Assembly (NCBI RefSeq): GCF_000470775.1
Contig: NC_022438.1
Location: 248,001 to 312,000, forward strand
Length of the DNA stretch: 64,000 bases
Source: Leifsonia xyli subsp. cynodontis DSM 46306
GTDB taxonomy: Bacteria; Actinomycetota; Actinomycetes; Actinomycetales; Microbacteriaceae
Reading direction: 5' to 3'
Shown piece after piece: positions 16,590-25,170 of the stretch. Each line of letters begins with the position of its first letter. Within the stretch, counting starts at the first letter, position 1. The position numbers and the translations under genes were made by a program. Below the pieces are notes generated by a model. That model was not told where the DNA came from. It saw only the letters and a program-made list of their open reading frames with translations, and made no database searches.

Positions 16590-18212
16590 TCACCGTGCCT
16601 GCCAGGGCGAACGCTTCCGCAGGCGGACCAGTCCGAGCACGATCACGCCAACGCCGAGCATGGCGACAGTGAGATCGAGGATGTCGTCGATGCGGTCTCC
16701 GGTGTCGGCGAGGATCACCCGTGCGGAACTCGACCCGGCTGCGCTGTGGACGGCCGGGGAGGCCTCGACGGTGAGGGGCAGCTGCACGGTCTGGCCGGAC
16801 GCGCCGGAGAACTCGAGCGTGTGAGCGCCCAGTGTCACATCGGCCGGCAGACGCAGCGCGACAGCGAAAGCGCCCGAAGCGTCCGCCGCCGTCTCGCCGA
16901 GCACACGCGGAGACGAGTGCAGGGTGATCGTGACCGCGTCCGAAGCGGCGAAACCCGAGCCGGTGGCGGTGAACAGCGTTCCCGGCCGCGGCGCCGGCTG
17001 CGAGAGCGCGACGGTCGGGGCGATCGCCGGAGACGGCGACAGCGCTTGGACCGTGACCGCGCCGCTCGCGCTGGCGCCGGATTCCGCACCGACCGCGGTC
17101 ACGGTCAGCGGGCCGGCCGGCTGATCGCCGGGAACCGAGGCCTGCGCGGTGAAGTCACCGACGCCATCGGCCGTCACCGTCGTCCCGGGCGCCGTTCCGA
17201 GCGCGACCGAGACGCTCTCCTTCGGCGCGAAGCCCTTGCCGCTGACGGTGACCTTGCCGCCGGGCTCGACAGCGCTGGGCGAGACCGTCACCGCCGCGTA
17301 CACGTCATCGGAGAAGCGCTGGAGCGCCGTCTCCGTGCCGTGGAACAGGTCCTGGTCGCCCGGCAGGAGGTCACCCGGCCCCGTGTAGCCGCTCGCATCG
17401 TCCCAGTGCTGCCACAGCGTCCAGTCGACCCACCCGCCGGGCAGCGCTCCGGGGCCGCCCGACACGTCCGACATCCAGTGGGCGATGAACAACGGGTAGG
17501 AGGCGAAGTCCGTGATGTCGCCGGTGTACTCCTTCCACCAGGACGGGTTGGTGTAGATGACCGGTTTGACACCAGCCTCCTGCTCCACCACGGAGACGAA
17601 GTCGTGGATCCACTTGACGATGTCCTCCGGGGTCATCGCCTGGCATTTCTTGATCGCCCAGGGCTGGGTCAGGCTGGAGCAGCGGTGCTCCAGGTCGACC
17701 ATCGGCGGCAGGAGGCGTGCGCCGGGCTTCCAGCCGTGGATGGACGCCATGAAATGCTTCGCCTGCGATGCGCCGTCCGACCAGAATGGCCGCGCGAAGT
17801 GATACGCACCCCGATAGAGGCCGGCGTCTCCGGCGCCCGTCCACTGCGCCTCGTACTGGGAGCTCACGTAGTCGTCGTCCTCGGTCGCTTTGATGTAGAC
17901 GAAATGGGCGCCCTTCGACACGACATCGCTCCAGTCGACATCCGGCTGCCAGGCGCTCACGTCGTTGCCCCGCAGAAAGGCGAAGGCGGGGGTCAGCTGC
18001 TGCGATCGCGGCATCACCCGCAGGACGTCATCGTGGGTGAGCGTGCTGCCGGAGTGGTCGCGGGCGGGATCGCCGTCTCTGTCCGGCTCGGCGGCCGCGG
18101 CGGAGAGGGAACCGCCGAGCCCCAGCGCCAGGGTCGCGGCGGTGAGGGCCGAGAGCAAGCCTGAGCGCACCGCGCGATGCCGGCTTCGTGGCTTCGTCTT
18201 CTGAACTGTCAT
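16590..18212 (-). CDS. Secreted GH25 muramidase with Ig-like repeats and LAxTG-type wall anchor
   Basis: The 540-residue protein has a signal peptide (GLLSALTAATLALGLGGSLS), then a glycoside hydrolase 25 (lysozyme) domain at about 70-290 with NDVSAWQPDVDWSDV, FVYIKATEDDD and PPMVDLEHRCS, covering the usual acidic residues. Two or three Ig/IPT-like modules follow (VSPSAVEPGGKVTVSGKGFA, ALSQPAPRPGTLFTATGSGF). The C-terminus is a sorting signal: LADTG, a hydrophobic stretch (LTVAMLGVGVIVLGLV) and RLRKR. LAxTG is the motif of class E sortases, none of which is in the window. ATG 18210-18212 is preceded by GGAG. Likely role: cell-wall remodelling or attack on neighbouring bacteria. Confidence 0.88.
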   Translation of the reverse strand: MTVQKTKPRSRHRAVRSGLLSALTAATLALGLGGSLSAAAAEPDRDGDPARDHSGSTLTHDDVLRVMPRSQQLTPAFAFLRGNDVSAWQPDVDWSDVVSKGAHFVYIKATEDDDYVSSQYEAQWTGAGDAGLYRGAYHFARPFWSDGASQAKHFMASIHGWKPGARLLPPMVDLEHRCSSLTQPWAIKKCQAMTPEDIVKWIHDFVSVVEQEAGVKPVIYTNPSWWKEYTGDITDFASYPLFIAHWMSDVSGGPGALPGGWVDWTLWQHWDDASGYTGPGDLLPGDQDLFHGTETALQRFSDDVYAAVTVSPSAVEPGGKVTVSGKGFAPKESVSVALGTAPGTTVTADGVGDFTAQASVPGDQPAGPLTVTAVGAESGASASGAVTVQALSPSPAIAPTVALSQPAPRPGTLFTATGSGFAASDAVTITLHSSPRVLGETAADASGAFAVALRLPADVTLGAHTLEFSGASGQTVQLPLTVEASPAVHSAAGSSSARVILADTGDRIDDILDLTVAMLGVGVIVLGLVRLRKRSPWQAR

Positions 18213-18308
18213 CGAGAGGACTCCGTTTCCGAGGTGTGGGGCGTACCTCTCCAGCGAAACTCCCTCGCCGCCGACTGAGGGGCGCATCGGGTGTCTGCCG
18301 CAGACAGT

Positions 18309-18413
18309 TGAGTGCCGTTCGCCGACAGGCCTGGCGAGTCCGGCGTCCGGAGCACTCCCCAGAGCCCCCGGCCGCCCTGAGTGTCCCGCTCTCTGAGAGC
18401 CTCCCGTCACTCA
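18309..18413. promoter_or_regulatory. Three TGAGTG/CACTCA hexamers upstream of the GH25 gene
   Basis: TGAGTG at 18309-18314 and 18378-18383, and CACTCA at 18408-18413, lie 97 to 201 bases upstream of the muramidase ATG. Near-matches such as GACTGAGG (18273-18280) and CTCTGAGAG (about 18391) fill the interval. The 302-base region from 18213 to 18514 holds no gene. Before the IS30 insertion it may have been a divergent promoter shared with the TasA-like operon at 19509. Confidence 0.4.
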
Positions 18414-18514
18414 TCCACCCCCTTGGCGAGAGGAGGGGGGCACTCGTTAAGGGGCGCAGGAGCACCACCGGGCTTGCGCAGGAAGTGGAGTACTCGGGTG
18501 GCGATCGAACCCGG

Positions 18515-19435
18515 TGGGTTCTAACAGTGGTCGCAACACTCATGGATGGTGTGTTTGTTCTAGCAGCGTAGTGAAGAGGGTGTTCGGGGTCTTCCAGCCG
18601 AGGATTTTGCGGGGTCGGTTGTTGAGTTCGGCGGCGACGAGGGCGAGCTCTTTCGGGGTGTGTGTTCTGAGGTCGGTGCGTTTGGGGAAGTAGTCCCGCA
18701 AGAGCCGATTCGTGTTCTCGTTGCTGCCGCGCTGCCAGGGCGAGTGCGGGTCGCAGGAGTAGATTCTCGTTCCTGTTGCGCGGCTGATCTCTTCATGTCT
18801 CGCCATTTCCCAGCCCTGGTCCCAGGTGATTGAGCGGCGTAGTTCGGGCGGGAGCGCCGCGAGAGCAGGGACGAGCTGATCGCGGAGGCTCTCGGATCTG
18901 TTGACAGCGTCAACAGGCAACAGGAGAGTGAACCGGGTCGTTCGCTCGACGAGTGTGGCAATCGCCGAACGGTTGCCGAGCCCCATGATGAGGTCGCCTT
19001 CCCAGGCTCCGGGGACGCTGCGGTCCGTGGGCGCGAACGGACGGTCATGGATCGTGAGCGCAGCGTTGAATCGGATCCTGCGCCGGGCGATCACGCGGGG
19101 TGCTTTGCGTCTGTCGCGTTACCCGCTCGTCCTCCGATAAGAACCGGGCCGAGACTGTCGTCACCACCGGAACCTCATCGATCGGCGGATAGTAACGCAC
19201 TTTGCCCGTGACCAGGTCGCGATGTTTCCACCCGTTCCGCCAGTTGTTGCCCAGCTTGCGGCGAATCCCGAGCATCCGGCAGATCTCGGAGGTGTTCATT
19301 CCCTGCCGCCACAACTCGATATATCATGCACGCTCGGCCGACATCGGTGCCGGCCCGGTCATCTTCTGCGACGTCCTTACAAGTGTCATAACAACTCCCG
19401 AAACTAGCCGGTGTTGCGACCACTGTTAGAACCCA
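18515..19435 (-). mobile_element. IS30-family element with internal deletion, perfect 25-bp inverted repeats
   Basis: Bases 18515-18539 and 19411-19435 are exact reverse complements (outer end TGGGTTCTAACAGTGG). The element is 921 bp, shorter than a typical IS30 relative of about 1.1-1.2 kb, because the transposase gene lacks its middle. With intact ends it could still be moved by a transposase supplied elsewhere. It separates the GH25 gene from the TasA-like operon. Confidence 0.85.
18540..19389 (-). pseudogene. IS30-family transposase, stop codon plus internal deletion and frameshift
   Basis: From ATG 19387-19389 the frame reads TSQKMTGPAPMSAERA and meets TGA at 19324-19326, before YIELWRQGMNTSEICRMLGI, the helix-turn-helix. 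The sequence then runs to RFLSEDERV and jumps, in a different frame, to RRRIRFNAALTIHDRPF, so roughly the 150 residues expected between these parts are missing. The catalytic end is intact: WEGDLIMGLG, TWDQGWEMARH and HSPWQRGSNENTN supply the DDE residues. The product is not a functional full-length transposase. Confidence 0.88.
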
Positions 19436-19508
19436 CCCCCTGATCCGCCCTGCGCCTCGCACCAGAACCACCGGAGCACCACGACTCGAAGAAAGAGAAC
19501 GACGACTG

Positions 19509-20216
19509 ATGACATCTGACGCCCGTGCCGCATCGCCGACGGGGGAACACGACCGCAGGGGACGCAAACGAGCCCTGATCGCGCTCGGCTCCCTCTTCGC
19601 AGCCGGCGCCCTCGCAACCAGCGCCTACTTCACGGACATCGCTCTGCTCGACCTCAACGGCAGCGGCGGATTCGGCAGCCCCGACAACAGGTACAACCTC
19701 CAGGTCTCGACCGGGATTGAGGACACCGTCGCCAAAGTGGCCAAATGGGTCGAGGCCAACCCGGACTCGGCGGCCATCGCCAACATCCCCGGCGCCTCCG
19801 CCCTCATCCCCGGGAACTCCATCGTGGTGAAGATCCCCGTGAAGAACGACTCCAAGAACTGGGCCTCCACGCTCAAGCTCTCGCTGAAGAACACCACCGC
19901 GACGGACAGTGTGACCGCCGACCAGCAGGCCCGCAACTCGGCCTATCTGAGCCTGATCACCGTGGATGTCGCGGAGACGGACGACGCCTCCACTGTTCCC
20001 AAGACCTGGACCAAGACCGGCCTCACGATCCCCACGACGACGAGCGGCTCCTCCAGCGAGAGCGTCGCTCTGACCCACCTCCCCGCCGGGTCCGGCACGG
20101 TGCTTTACCTCAAGCTCACGCTCAACGACAAGTCACAGCAGCAGACGGACGCCGCCAATGGCGGCACCGCAAGCATCCAGGCTGTCATCGACGGCACATC
20201 GGTCGCCAAGAACTGA
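19509..20216 (+). CDS. TasA/CalY-like secreted protein (cluster 2)
   Basis: The 235-residue protein has a basic start, a hydrophobic leader (RALIALGSLFAAGALATSAY) and then FTDIALLDLNGSGG, matching the (Y/A)FTD pattern at SipW-type cleavage sites. The mature domain is Cys-free and Ser/Thr/Asp-rich (NSIVVKIPVKNDSKNWASTL, SVALTHLPAGSGTVLYLKLT), as in camelysin/TasA proteins. It is the first gene of a plus-strand run ending with a SipW peptidase. Only 73 bases separate it from the IS30 right end, so its original promoter may have been displaced. Confidence 0.8.
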   Translation: MTSDARAASPTGEHDRRGRKRALIALGSLFAAGALATSAYFTDIALLDLNGSGGFGSPDNRYNLQVSTGIEDTVAKVAKWVEANPDSAAIANIPGASALIPGNSIVVKIPVKNDSKNWASTLKLSLKNTTATDSVTADQQARNSAYLSLITVDVAETDDASTVPKTWTKTGLTIPTTTSGSSSESVALTHLPAGSGTVLYLKLTLNDKSQQQTDAANGGTASIQAVIDGTSVAKN

Positions 20217-20223
20217 GAGGGCG

Positions 20224-20824
20224 ATGAGTTCGCGATCGCGACGGGCGCCGCTCGTTCTCGCTTTCGCCCTCGGCGGGGCGCTGCTCCTGGGGACGGCCGC
20301 GGGTCTGACCGCGGCCCTCCCCTGGGCGCAGGAGCACGAACTCGTGGTGCTCTCCCCGCAGGGCGCAGGCTCGTTCGGGCTCCAGGTGGCGGCGACGGCG
20401 GACGGGAGCTGGCGGCCAGCCGAGTCCGATTGGCGTGCGGCGGGCCGGAGAGCCCCTCTGAGCGTCCCGCTCACCGCCGATGGCCGGGCGTACGACCTGC
20501 CTCCCGGAACCTCGGCCACCCTCTACGTGTACGTCCGCAAACAGCAGCCCCCAGCTGACCAGCATGGTCGGCCTCGGCGTCGAACCGCCGCCCCAGAGCC
20601 CCGACAAGGACGCCCTGTTCGGGCAGCTCGGCTTCCGTGCGGACACGGCGGGCGGGCGCACGGTGCTCCACGGCACGGGACGCTCACAGGGCAGGCTGGG
20701 CGCGCTGGCGCCCGGGGAGGCCGTGCGGCTGACCCTCACCGTGAGCCTGCCGGCGGACACTCCCACCCGGTATCTCGATCGGACGACCGGTGTCTGCCTG
20801 CGGGTGGACGCCGAGAACCGCTGA
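20224..20824 (+). pseudogene. Secreted TasA-like protein with a one-base insertion
   Basis: ATG 20224 opens a protein with an N-terminal hydrophobic helix (APLVLAFALGGALLLGTAAG) followed by beta-rich sequence (HELVVLSPQGAGSFGLQVAA, PPGTSATLYVYVR). At AAA 20539-20541 the frame breaks; with two A's it continues as RNSSPQLTSMVGLGVEPP and runs to a stop at 20824 (VCLRVDAENR). The product would be about 200 residues. It lies seven bases after the TasA-like gene and is in the same operon. The family is not recognised beyond resemblance to SipW-exported proteins. Confidence 0.7.
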
Positions 20825-20861
20825 CCGGCGCTTCCTCGCTATCTTCTGACGAAAGGACGAC

Positions 20862-21533
20862 ATGGCACGCCATCTCGCAGGGACCGGCGGACCGGCGCAC
20901 CGGCGCCACGGCCTGCTCAGCCTCGCGGCAGCCGGCGTTCTGTCGCTGATCGCCCTGCCGATCGGCGCGACCTGGGCGGCGTTCACAGACGGCTCCGCGG
21001 CGACCACCCGCCAGTCCGGAACCGTGGACATCGCCCAGGACAGCGCTGGTTCGCAGCAGTACTCCGATCGGGCGCAGCCGCACCTGATCGTGCCGGCGAA
21101 GACCGGCGCGGCACAGCCGATCGCCTCCCTGAGCTCGAAGCCTTCCGGCTCCCCGTCGGTGGCGACGGCGTCCTTCCCGGTGAGCGTCTACCTGCTCTCG
21201 GGATACCGGGACGTGGCGCTGCGAGCGACCGTCTACGACACCGGATCGTCGCCGGTCTTCCCGTGGCTGCTGTTCGACATCCAGGCCGAGGGGAAGAGCA
21301 CGCTCCCCGGTGGGACGCCCCTGAGCGCCGAGGCCATCGCCGCGCTCGACTCCGGCGCCGGGGCGGCTCTTCCGGTGCCAGCGGCCGGCAAGGCGACCAC
21401 GGTGACAGTGAAGGCGTGGCTCGCGCCGAACTCTCCGCCGCTGGCCTTCCGCGCCTCGGTCGCACCGGGCGTCGCGGTCAGCGCCGAGACGATCGGCGGC
21501 AAGAGCTTCACCGTGAAGGAGAAGCTGGGATGA
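20862..21533 (+). CDS. SipW-type exported protein (cluster 2)
   Basis: The 223-residue protein has a leader (LLSLAAAGVLSLIALPIGAT) followed by WAAFTDGSAATTRQSGTVDI, the SipW-site pattern. The rest is beta-rich without Cys (SFPVSVYLLSGYRDVALRAT, KATTVTVKAWLAPNSPPLAF). The stop overlaps the ATG of the next gene (ATGA at 21530-21533), which indicates translational coupling. I infer an exported matrix or minor fibre subunit; no specific family is recognised. Confidence 0.75.
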   Translation: MARHLAGTGGPAHRRHGLLSLAAAGVLSLIALPIGATWAAFTDGSAATTRQSGTVDIAQDSAGSQQYSDRAQPHLIVPAKTGAAQPIASLSSKPSGSPSVATASFPVSVYLLSGYRDVALRATVYDTGSSPVFPWLLFDIQAEGKSTLPGGTPLSAEAIAALDSGAGAALPVPAAGKATTVTVKAWLAPNSPPLAFRASVAPGVAVSAETIGGKSFTVKEKLG

Positions 21534-22571
21534 GCAGACACCGCGCCCCACGCCGCGGCCGTGCGCGGCTGCTGACGGCCGCCGTCGCGGCCGTGCTGGG
21601 CCTCGGCGTCGTCGCGTGCGTGCCCGCGAACGCGACCAGCATCGTGGAGCGCCGTGCCGAACTCCGCGTCCCCGCCCCCGGTCACACGGTCGAGTGGACG
21701 CTGTCCTCCCCCCGGCGCCGCGCACGCGCGCCATGTCGTCCTCTCGATCCCGGCCGTCTCCGGCGCGGCCCTGGCGGGCGAGAATGGGTTGCGCTTCACT
21801 CTGACAGGCCCGCACGGGGTCATCGCCGACCGGCTCTCGGCCGACCAGCTCCGCCGCGCTCTCCTCAACCTCGGCCCGGTCGCCGCCGGCGCCGGCGTCG
21901 CGGTCTCCCTCCGGGCCGAGCTGCCCGCGGCGGCGGACGACGGCTTCCGCACCGCGAACGCCGCGCTCCTGTTCCGGTTCAGCAGCGAAAGCTCCGTGCT
22001 GGGCGGGATGCTCGCGGCCACCGGCCTGGACACCGCCGCGACGCTCGCCCTGGCGGTTGCGCTGATCGTCATCGCGCTGGCGCTTCTGCTCTGGAAGCAG
22101 CGCCGGCGCCTCGGCGGCGCGATCGTACCCGTGACGGGCGCCGCTTGCGCGCTCGCCCTGGCCGCCGGCTCCGCGAACAGCTGGACGGCCTTCACCGACG
22201 CCGCCGCGCTCGGGACGACAGTGCAGGGCCGGATTCGCCTGCGCATCGCCGGCGCTGGCGCGCTCTCCTCCTCCCTGCGCTACAGCATTGAGATGGACGC
22301 GAACGGCAAGAAATCCGTCCTGCTCGGCGACCCGGGGCAGCCCGCCTCCGGCGCCGCTGCCCCGGCCGCCGGTCTCCCCGTCGACCTCGGCGTCGTCCCT
22401 CCCGCCGGCGTCCGGCTGAAGGACGGGGAGAGCTGGCCGGCGTCCGCGAACCCCAGCCTGCGAACGCTGACGGTCTCCGTCCACCTGCTCGACGAGCCTG
22501 CACTCCGCGCCTCCTCCTCGGGAACAGCCACCGTCACACTCGACCTCAACGGAACGACTTCCCTGACATGA
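21530..22571 (+). pseudogene. Membrane/exported protein with internal SipW-like site, frameshifted in a C6 run
   Basis: ATG 21530 starts a leader (RLLTAAVAAVLGLGVVACVP) and a beta domain (AELRVPAPGHTVEWTLSS). At the C run 21708-21713 one base too many breaks the frame; with five C's it continues PGAAHARHVVLSIPAVSG and stays open to 22571. Two hydrophobic segments follow (LALAVALIVIALALLLW and VPVTGAACALALAAGSAN), the second ending SWTAFTDAAALGTT, again the FTD cleavage pattern, then an exported beta domain. The product would be about 347 residues with two leader-like regions. It is coupled on both sides by ATGA overlaps. Confidence 0.7.
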
Positions 22572-24292
22572 CCCGCAGCTCATCCGCACGCACGGCGCGC
22601 CGCGCGGCGTTCGCCGCGGCCGGCCTCTGCGCCGCCCTTGCCCTGGCCGCCACGACCGCATCGACCACCGCCGGCTTCACCGACTCGACGTTCGCTTCGT
22701 CCGCGCTCACCACGATGACGCCTTCGCTCACCATCGCGCCCGTTCCCTCCAACCAGACCTTCGGCTCCACGCTCTACCTGAACGCCGCCGGCGAGGTGTA
22801 CCTGGCGGGCGACCGGACGACCGGAGACGGCGCGGGCGGGCTGAGCACAGCGGCGAGCGCCACCCCGACCAAAGTGGCTTTCCCGGCGGATGTCCACATC
22901 GTGGACGCGATCGGCAGCACGAACGACTTCACCTACGCCGGCCGCGACACCACCGCCTATATCGCCCTCGACAGCACGGGCGGAGTGTGGACCTGGGGCA
23001 GACCGTTCAATTCCACCGCTTATCTCGGACGCGGCTCGCTGTCGGCCACCGACGCCGCCAAACCGGGGAAAGTGACACGGACGAACAGCGGCAAGCCGCT
23101 GCCGGCGATCGCCAGTGTCCGCCGCATCGAGAATCAGTTCCTCGCACTGGACAACGACGGAACGCTGTGGGCCTGGGGCTGGGGCGGCGAGAACCTCCCG
23201 ATCGTCTCGAGCGCCAAAGGCAGCTACTCCTACCCCATCAAAGCGAACTCGACGACGATGACCCACGGCTACTGGACGAGCTGCGAGACCGGCGCGAACG
23301 CGCTGGGCGATGTGCGCTGGCGCTCCATCTGGAGCGGCAAGAACGTGGACGGGGCCGTCGCACAGAACGGTCTCGTCTACACCTGGGGCTGGGAGAACAC
23401 CGACGGCCTCACGCCGACCGTCTCCAGCGACACCTGCCCGACGGTGAACGAGGGCCTCAACCGTGTGCTCTTCCAGAACTACCCCGGGATCTACAAGACG
23501 GCCGCCGGAGAGAGCTATGATGAGAGAGCGCTCACCACCGAGGCCGCCCGGCACCAGCGCTTCCTCGACATCGTGGCGAACACGAAGAACGCCACAGTCT
23601 GCACGGGAGTGAACACGGGCATCGTCACCGACGACTCCGGATGTCCCGTCCGCCAGCTCGCGTTCCACGCGGCATCGATGCATCTGCTCACGAAGGACGG
23701 CAGCCTCTACTCCGTCTCGCTGCGCCGCATCGGCGACGGCTACTTCGACGCTCAGGGCTGGCTGCGCTCACTCCTCGGACGCACGGCCAGCGAGGACTCC
23801 ACTCGTCCCGACTACGCCTACCGCCCCCAGAGAGTCAGCTTCGCCGGCACCTCGGCGACGGTCTCCTCCCTCTCCTCCGGCATCGGCCACGTCACCGCGG
23901 TGCTCAGCGACGGCACCGTCTGGGGCTGGGGCATCAACCGGTACTGCCAGGCGATCGGCGGACGCGGGCCGTCCGGCAGCGGCGCCTGCGACGTCCTCGG
24001 CGCGAACGACAAGGTCATCCAGCCGACGAAGGTCGTTGGGCTCGACAAGGTGCGAGCCGCTTCGGTCTCAGCTTCCGCCTGCGCGACCTGGGTCACCGGC
24101 ACGGACGGCTCGATCCACACCTGGGGCGGTGGCCGGCTGAGCGGCAGCTCCTTCTACGTCTGCGGCGACAACGGCGCCTACGGCTCCACGTCCTACGACT
24201 TCACCGAGGTCAGCCCGGACGCACCGTTCGCGAACCCGATCACGGGCGTATCGGTCGGCACGACGCGCATCCTGAAGGGGAGCGCTCCGTAG
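22568..24292 (+). CDS. RCC1-repeat exported protein with SipW-type leader
   Basis: The 574-residue protein begins with a leader (AAFAAAGLCAALALAATTAS) and GFTDSTFASSALTTM, the SipW pattern. The mature part shows degenerate RCC1 blades: LYLNAAGEVYLAGDRTTGDG, TAYIALDSTGGVWTWGRPF, FLALDNDGTLWAWGWGGENL, TAVLSDGTVWGWGINRYC, WVTGTDGSIHTWGGGRLSG. These predict a beta-propeller that acts outside the cell, perhaps in adhesion. ATG 22568 overlaps the previous stop. It is the intact counterpart of the frameshifted RCC1 gene at 8027-8748, with which it shares architecture but little direct sequence. Confidence 0.85.
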   Translation: MTRSSSARTARRAAFAAAGLCAALALAATTASTTAGFTDSTFASSALTTMTPSLTIAPVPSNQTFGSTLYLNAAGEVYLAGDRTTGDGAGGLSTAASATPTKVAFPADVHIVDAIGSTNDFTYAGRDTTAYIALDSTGGVWTWGRPFNSTAYLGRGSLSATDAAKPGKVTRTNSGKPLPAIASVRRIENQFLALDNDGTLWAWGWGGENLPIVSSAKGSYSYPIKANSTTMTHGYWTSCETGANALGDVRWRSIWSGKNVDGAVAQNGLVYTWGWENTDGLTPTVSSDTCPTVNEGLNRVLFQNYPGIYKTAAGESYDERALTTEAARHQRFLDIVANTKNATVCTGVNTGIVTDDSGCPVRQLAFHAASMHLLTKDGSLYSVSLRRIGDGYFDAQGWLRSLLGRTASEDSTRPDYAYRPQRVSFAGTSATVSSLSSGIGHVTAVLSDGTVWGWGINRYCQAIGGRGPSGSGACDVLGANDKVIQPTKVVGLDKVRAASVSASACATWVTGTDGSIHTWGGGRLSGSSFYVCGDNGAYGSTSYDFTEVSPDAPFANPITGVSVGTTRILKGSAP

Positions 24293-24297
24293 CCCGC

Positions 24298-24394
24298 CAC
24301 TCAGAGAGTGCGCAGCCGGGCATCGCGAACACTCATTTCGCGCGCTGCCCCACTCTGACCTGCCCTTCGCGCCGTTGACTGAAACAGGGATAAT
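24298..24394 (+). promoter_or_regulatory. Promoter region of sipW cluster 2 with repeated CACTCA boxes
   Basis: CACTCA occurs at 24298-24303 and 24330-24335, and CACTCT at 24351-24356. A -10-like GATAAT lies at 24389-24394, 32 bases after the last box, close to the 33-base spacing seen upstream of TasA-like gene 1. The region lies between the RCC1 stop and the sipW start, so sipW may have its own regulated promoter. Confidence 0.4.
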
Positions 24395-24440
24395 TTCGAC
24401 TACCACCGCCTCGGCGCCGACCACGTCCCGAAAGGCTCGC

Positions 24441-24995
24441 ATGACCAGCGTCACCCTCACCGAGGACCCCTTCCCGACACAAGACCGGCGCCGGTCCGTG
24501 TCGCACCGGGTCCGCCCCCTGCTCGTCCTCCGCTCGATCGTCCTCTGGCTGGCCGCCATCGTCGGCGCCGCGAGCATCGTGATCGTCTCCTGCTGCGCGC
24601 TCTTCCAGCTGCGCCCCGAAGTCGTCGTCTCCGGCTCGATGGAGCCGGCGCTGCCGGTCGGCTCGCTCGTGCTCGCCACCGAGACACCGGGAGCAGAGCT
24701 CCGCCCCGGCGATATCGTGACGGTGGCGCGGCCGGGCGGCCGCGGCCTCGTCACGCACCGGGTCGTCTCGACGGAGTTCGTCGACGGCCGGACCAGCATC
24801 GTGCTCAAGGGCGATGCCAACGCCAGCCCCGACCCGGAGCCTTATCTGGTGAGCAGCGCCGGCAAAGTCGTCGCGACCCTCCCGGTCGCCGGCTATGTGG
24901 CCGCAGTCATGAAGACTCCGCTGGGCATCGCCACGATCGTGGTCCTCGTGGGCGTCGTCATCGCCCTCGGTTTCGGCGGACGCCGAAAAGCCTGA
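24441..24995 (+). CDS. sipW: SipW-type signal peptidase I (cluster 2)
   Basis: This 184-residue S26B signal peptidase has a membrane anchor (SIVLWLAAIVGAASIVIVSC), nucleophile motif VVVSGSMEPALPVGSLVLA, His base in GRGLVTHRVV, and the LKGDANASPDPEP signature, plus a C-terminal helix (GIATIVVLVGVVIALGFG). I chose ATG 24441 because GAAAGG lies six bases upstream; an earlier ATG at 24375 adds an unlikely Thr/Ser-rich extension. It probably processes the four FTD-type precursors encoded just upstream. Confidence 0.9.
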   Translation: MTSVTLTEDPFPTQDRRRSVSHRVRPLLVLRSIVLWLAAIVGAASIVIVSCCALFQLRPEVVVSGSMEPALPVGSLVLATETPGAELRPGDIVTVARPGGRGLVTHRVVSTEFVDGRTSIVLKGDANASPDPEPYLVSSAGKVVATLPVAGYVAAVMKTPLGIATIVVLVGVVIALGFGGRRKA

Positions 24996-25015
24996 CCCGG
25001 CGCACAGAACCGCGA

Positions 25016-25047
25016 GCATGGCCTGAGCCATCCGGCACAGGCCATGC
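25016..25047 (+). terminator. Hairpin after sipW cluster 2
   Basis: GCATGGCCTG (25016-25025) pairs with CAGGCCATGC (25038-25047) around a 12-base loop, 21 bases after the sipW stop. There is no T-run; a Rho-independent-like terminator of the actinobacterial type is likely. Confidence 0.5.
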
Positions 25048-25170
25048 CGTCTTCTCGTGCCCGGAGCGCTCGACAGCCGGCCGCGCCCACCCCTCATCGC
25101 GAATTCTCCCTCGCTCAGCCCGGCGGACTCGCCCACAGGTACAGTCGAAGAGGGAGGAAGGGATATTCCT

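Noticed and set aside
18537..18542. CACTCA overlapping the IS30 left end
   Set aside because: It spans the edge of the inverted repeat and the transposase stop codon, so it belongs to the element rather than to a promoter.
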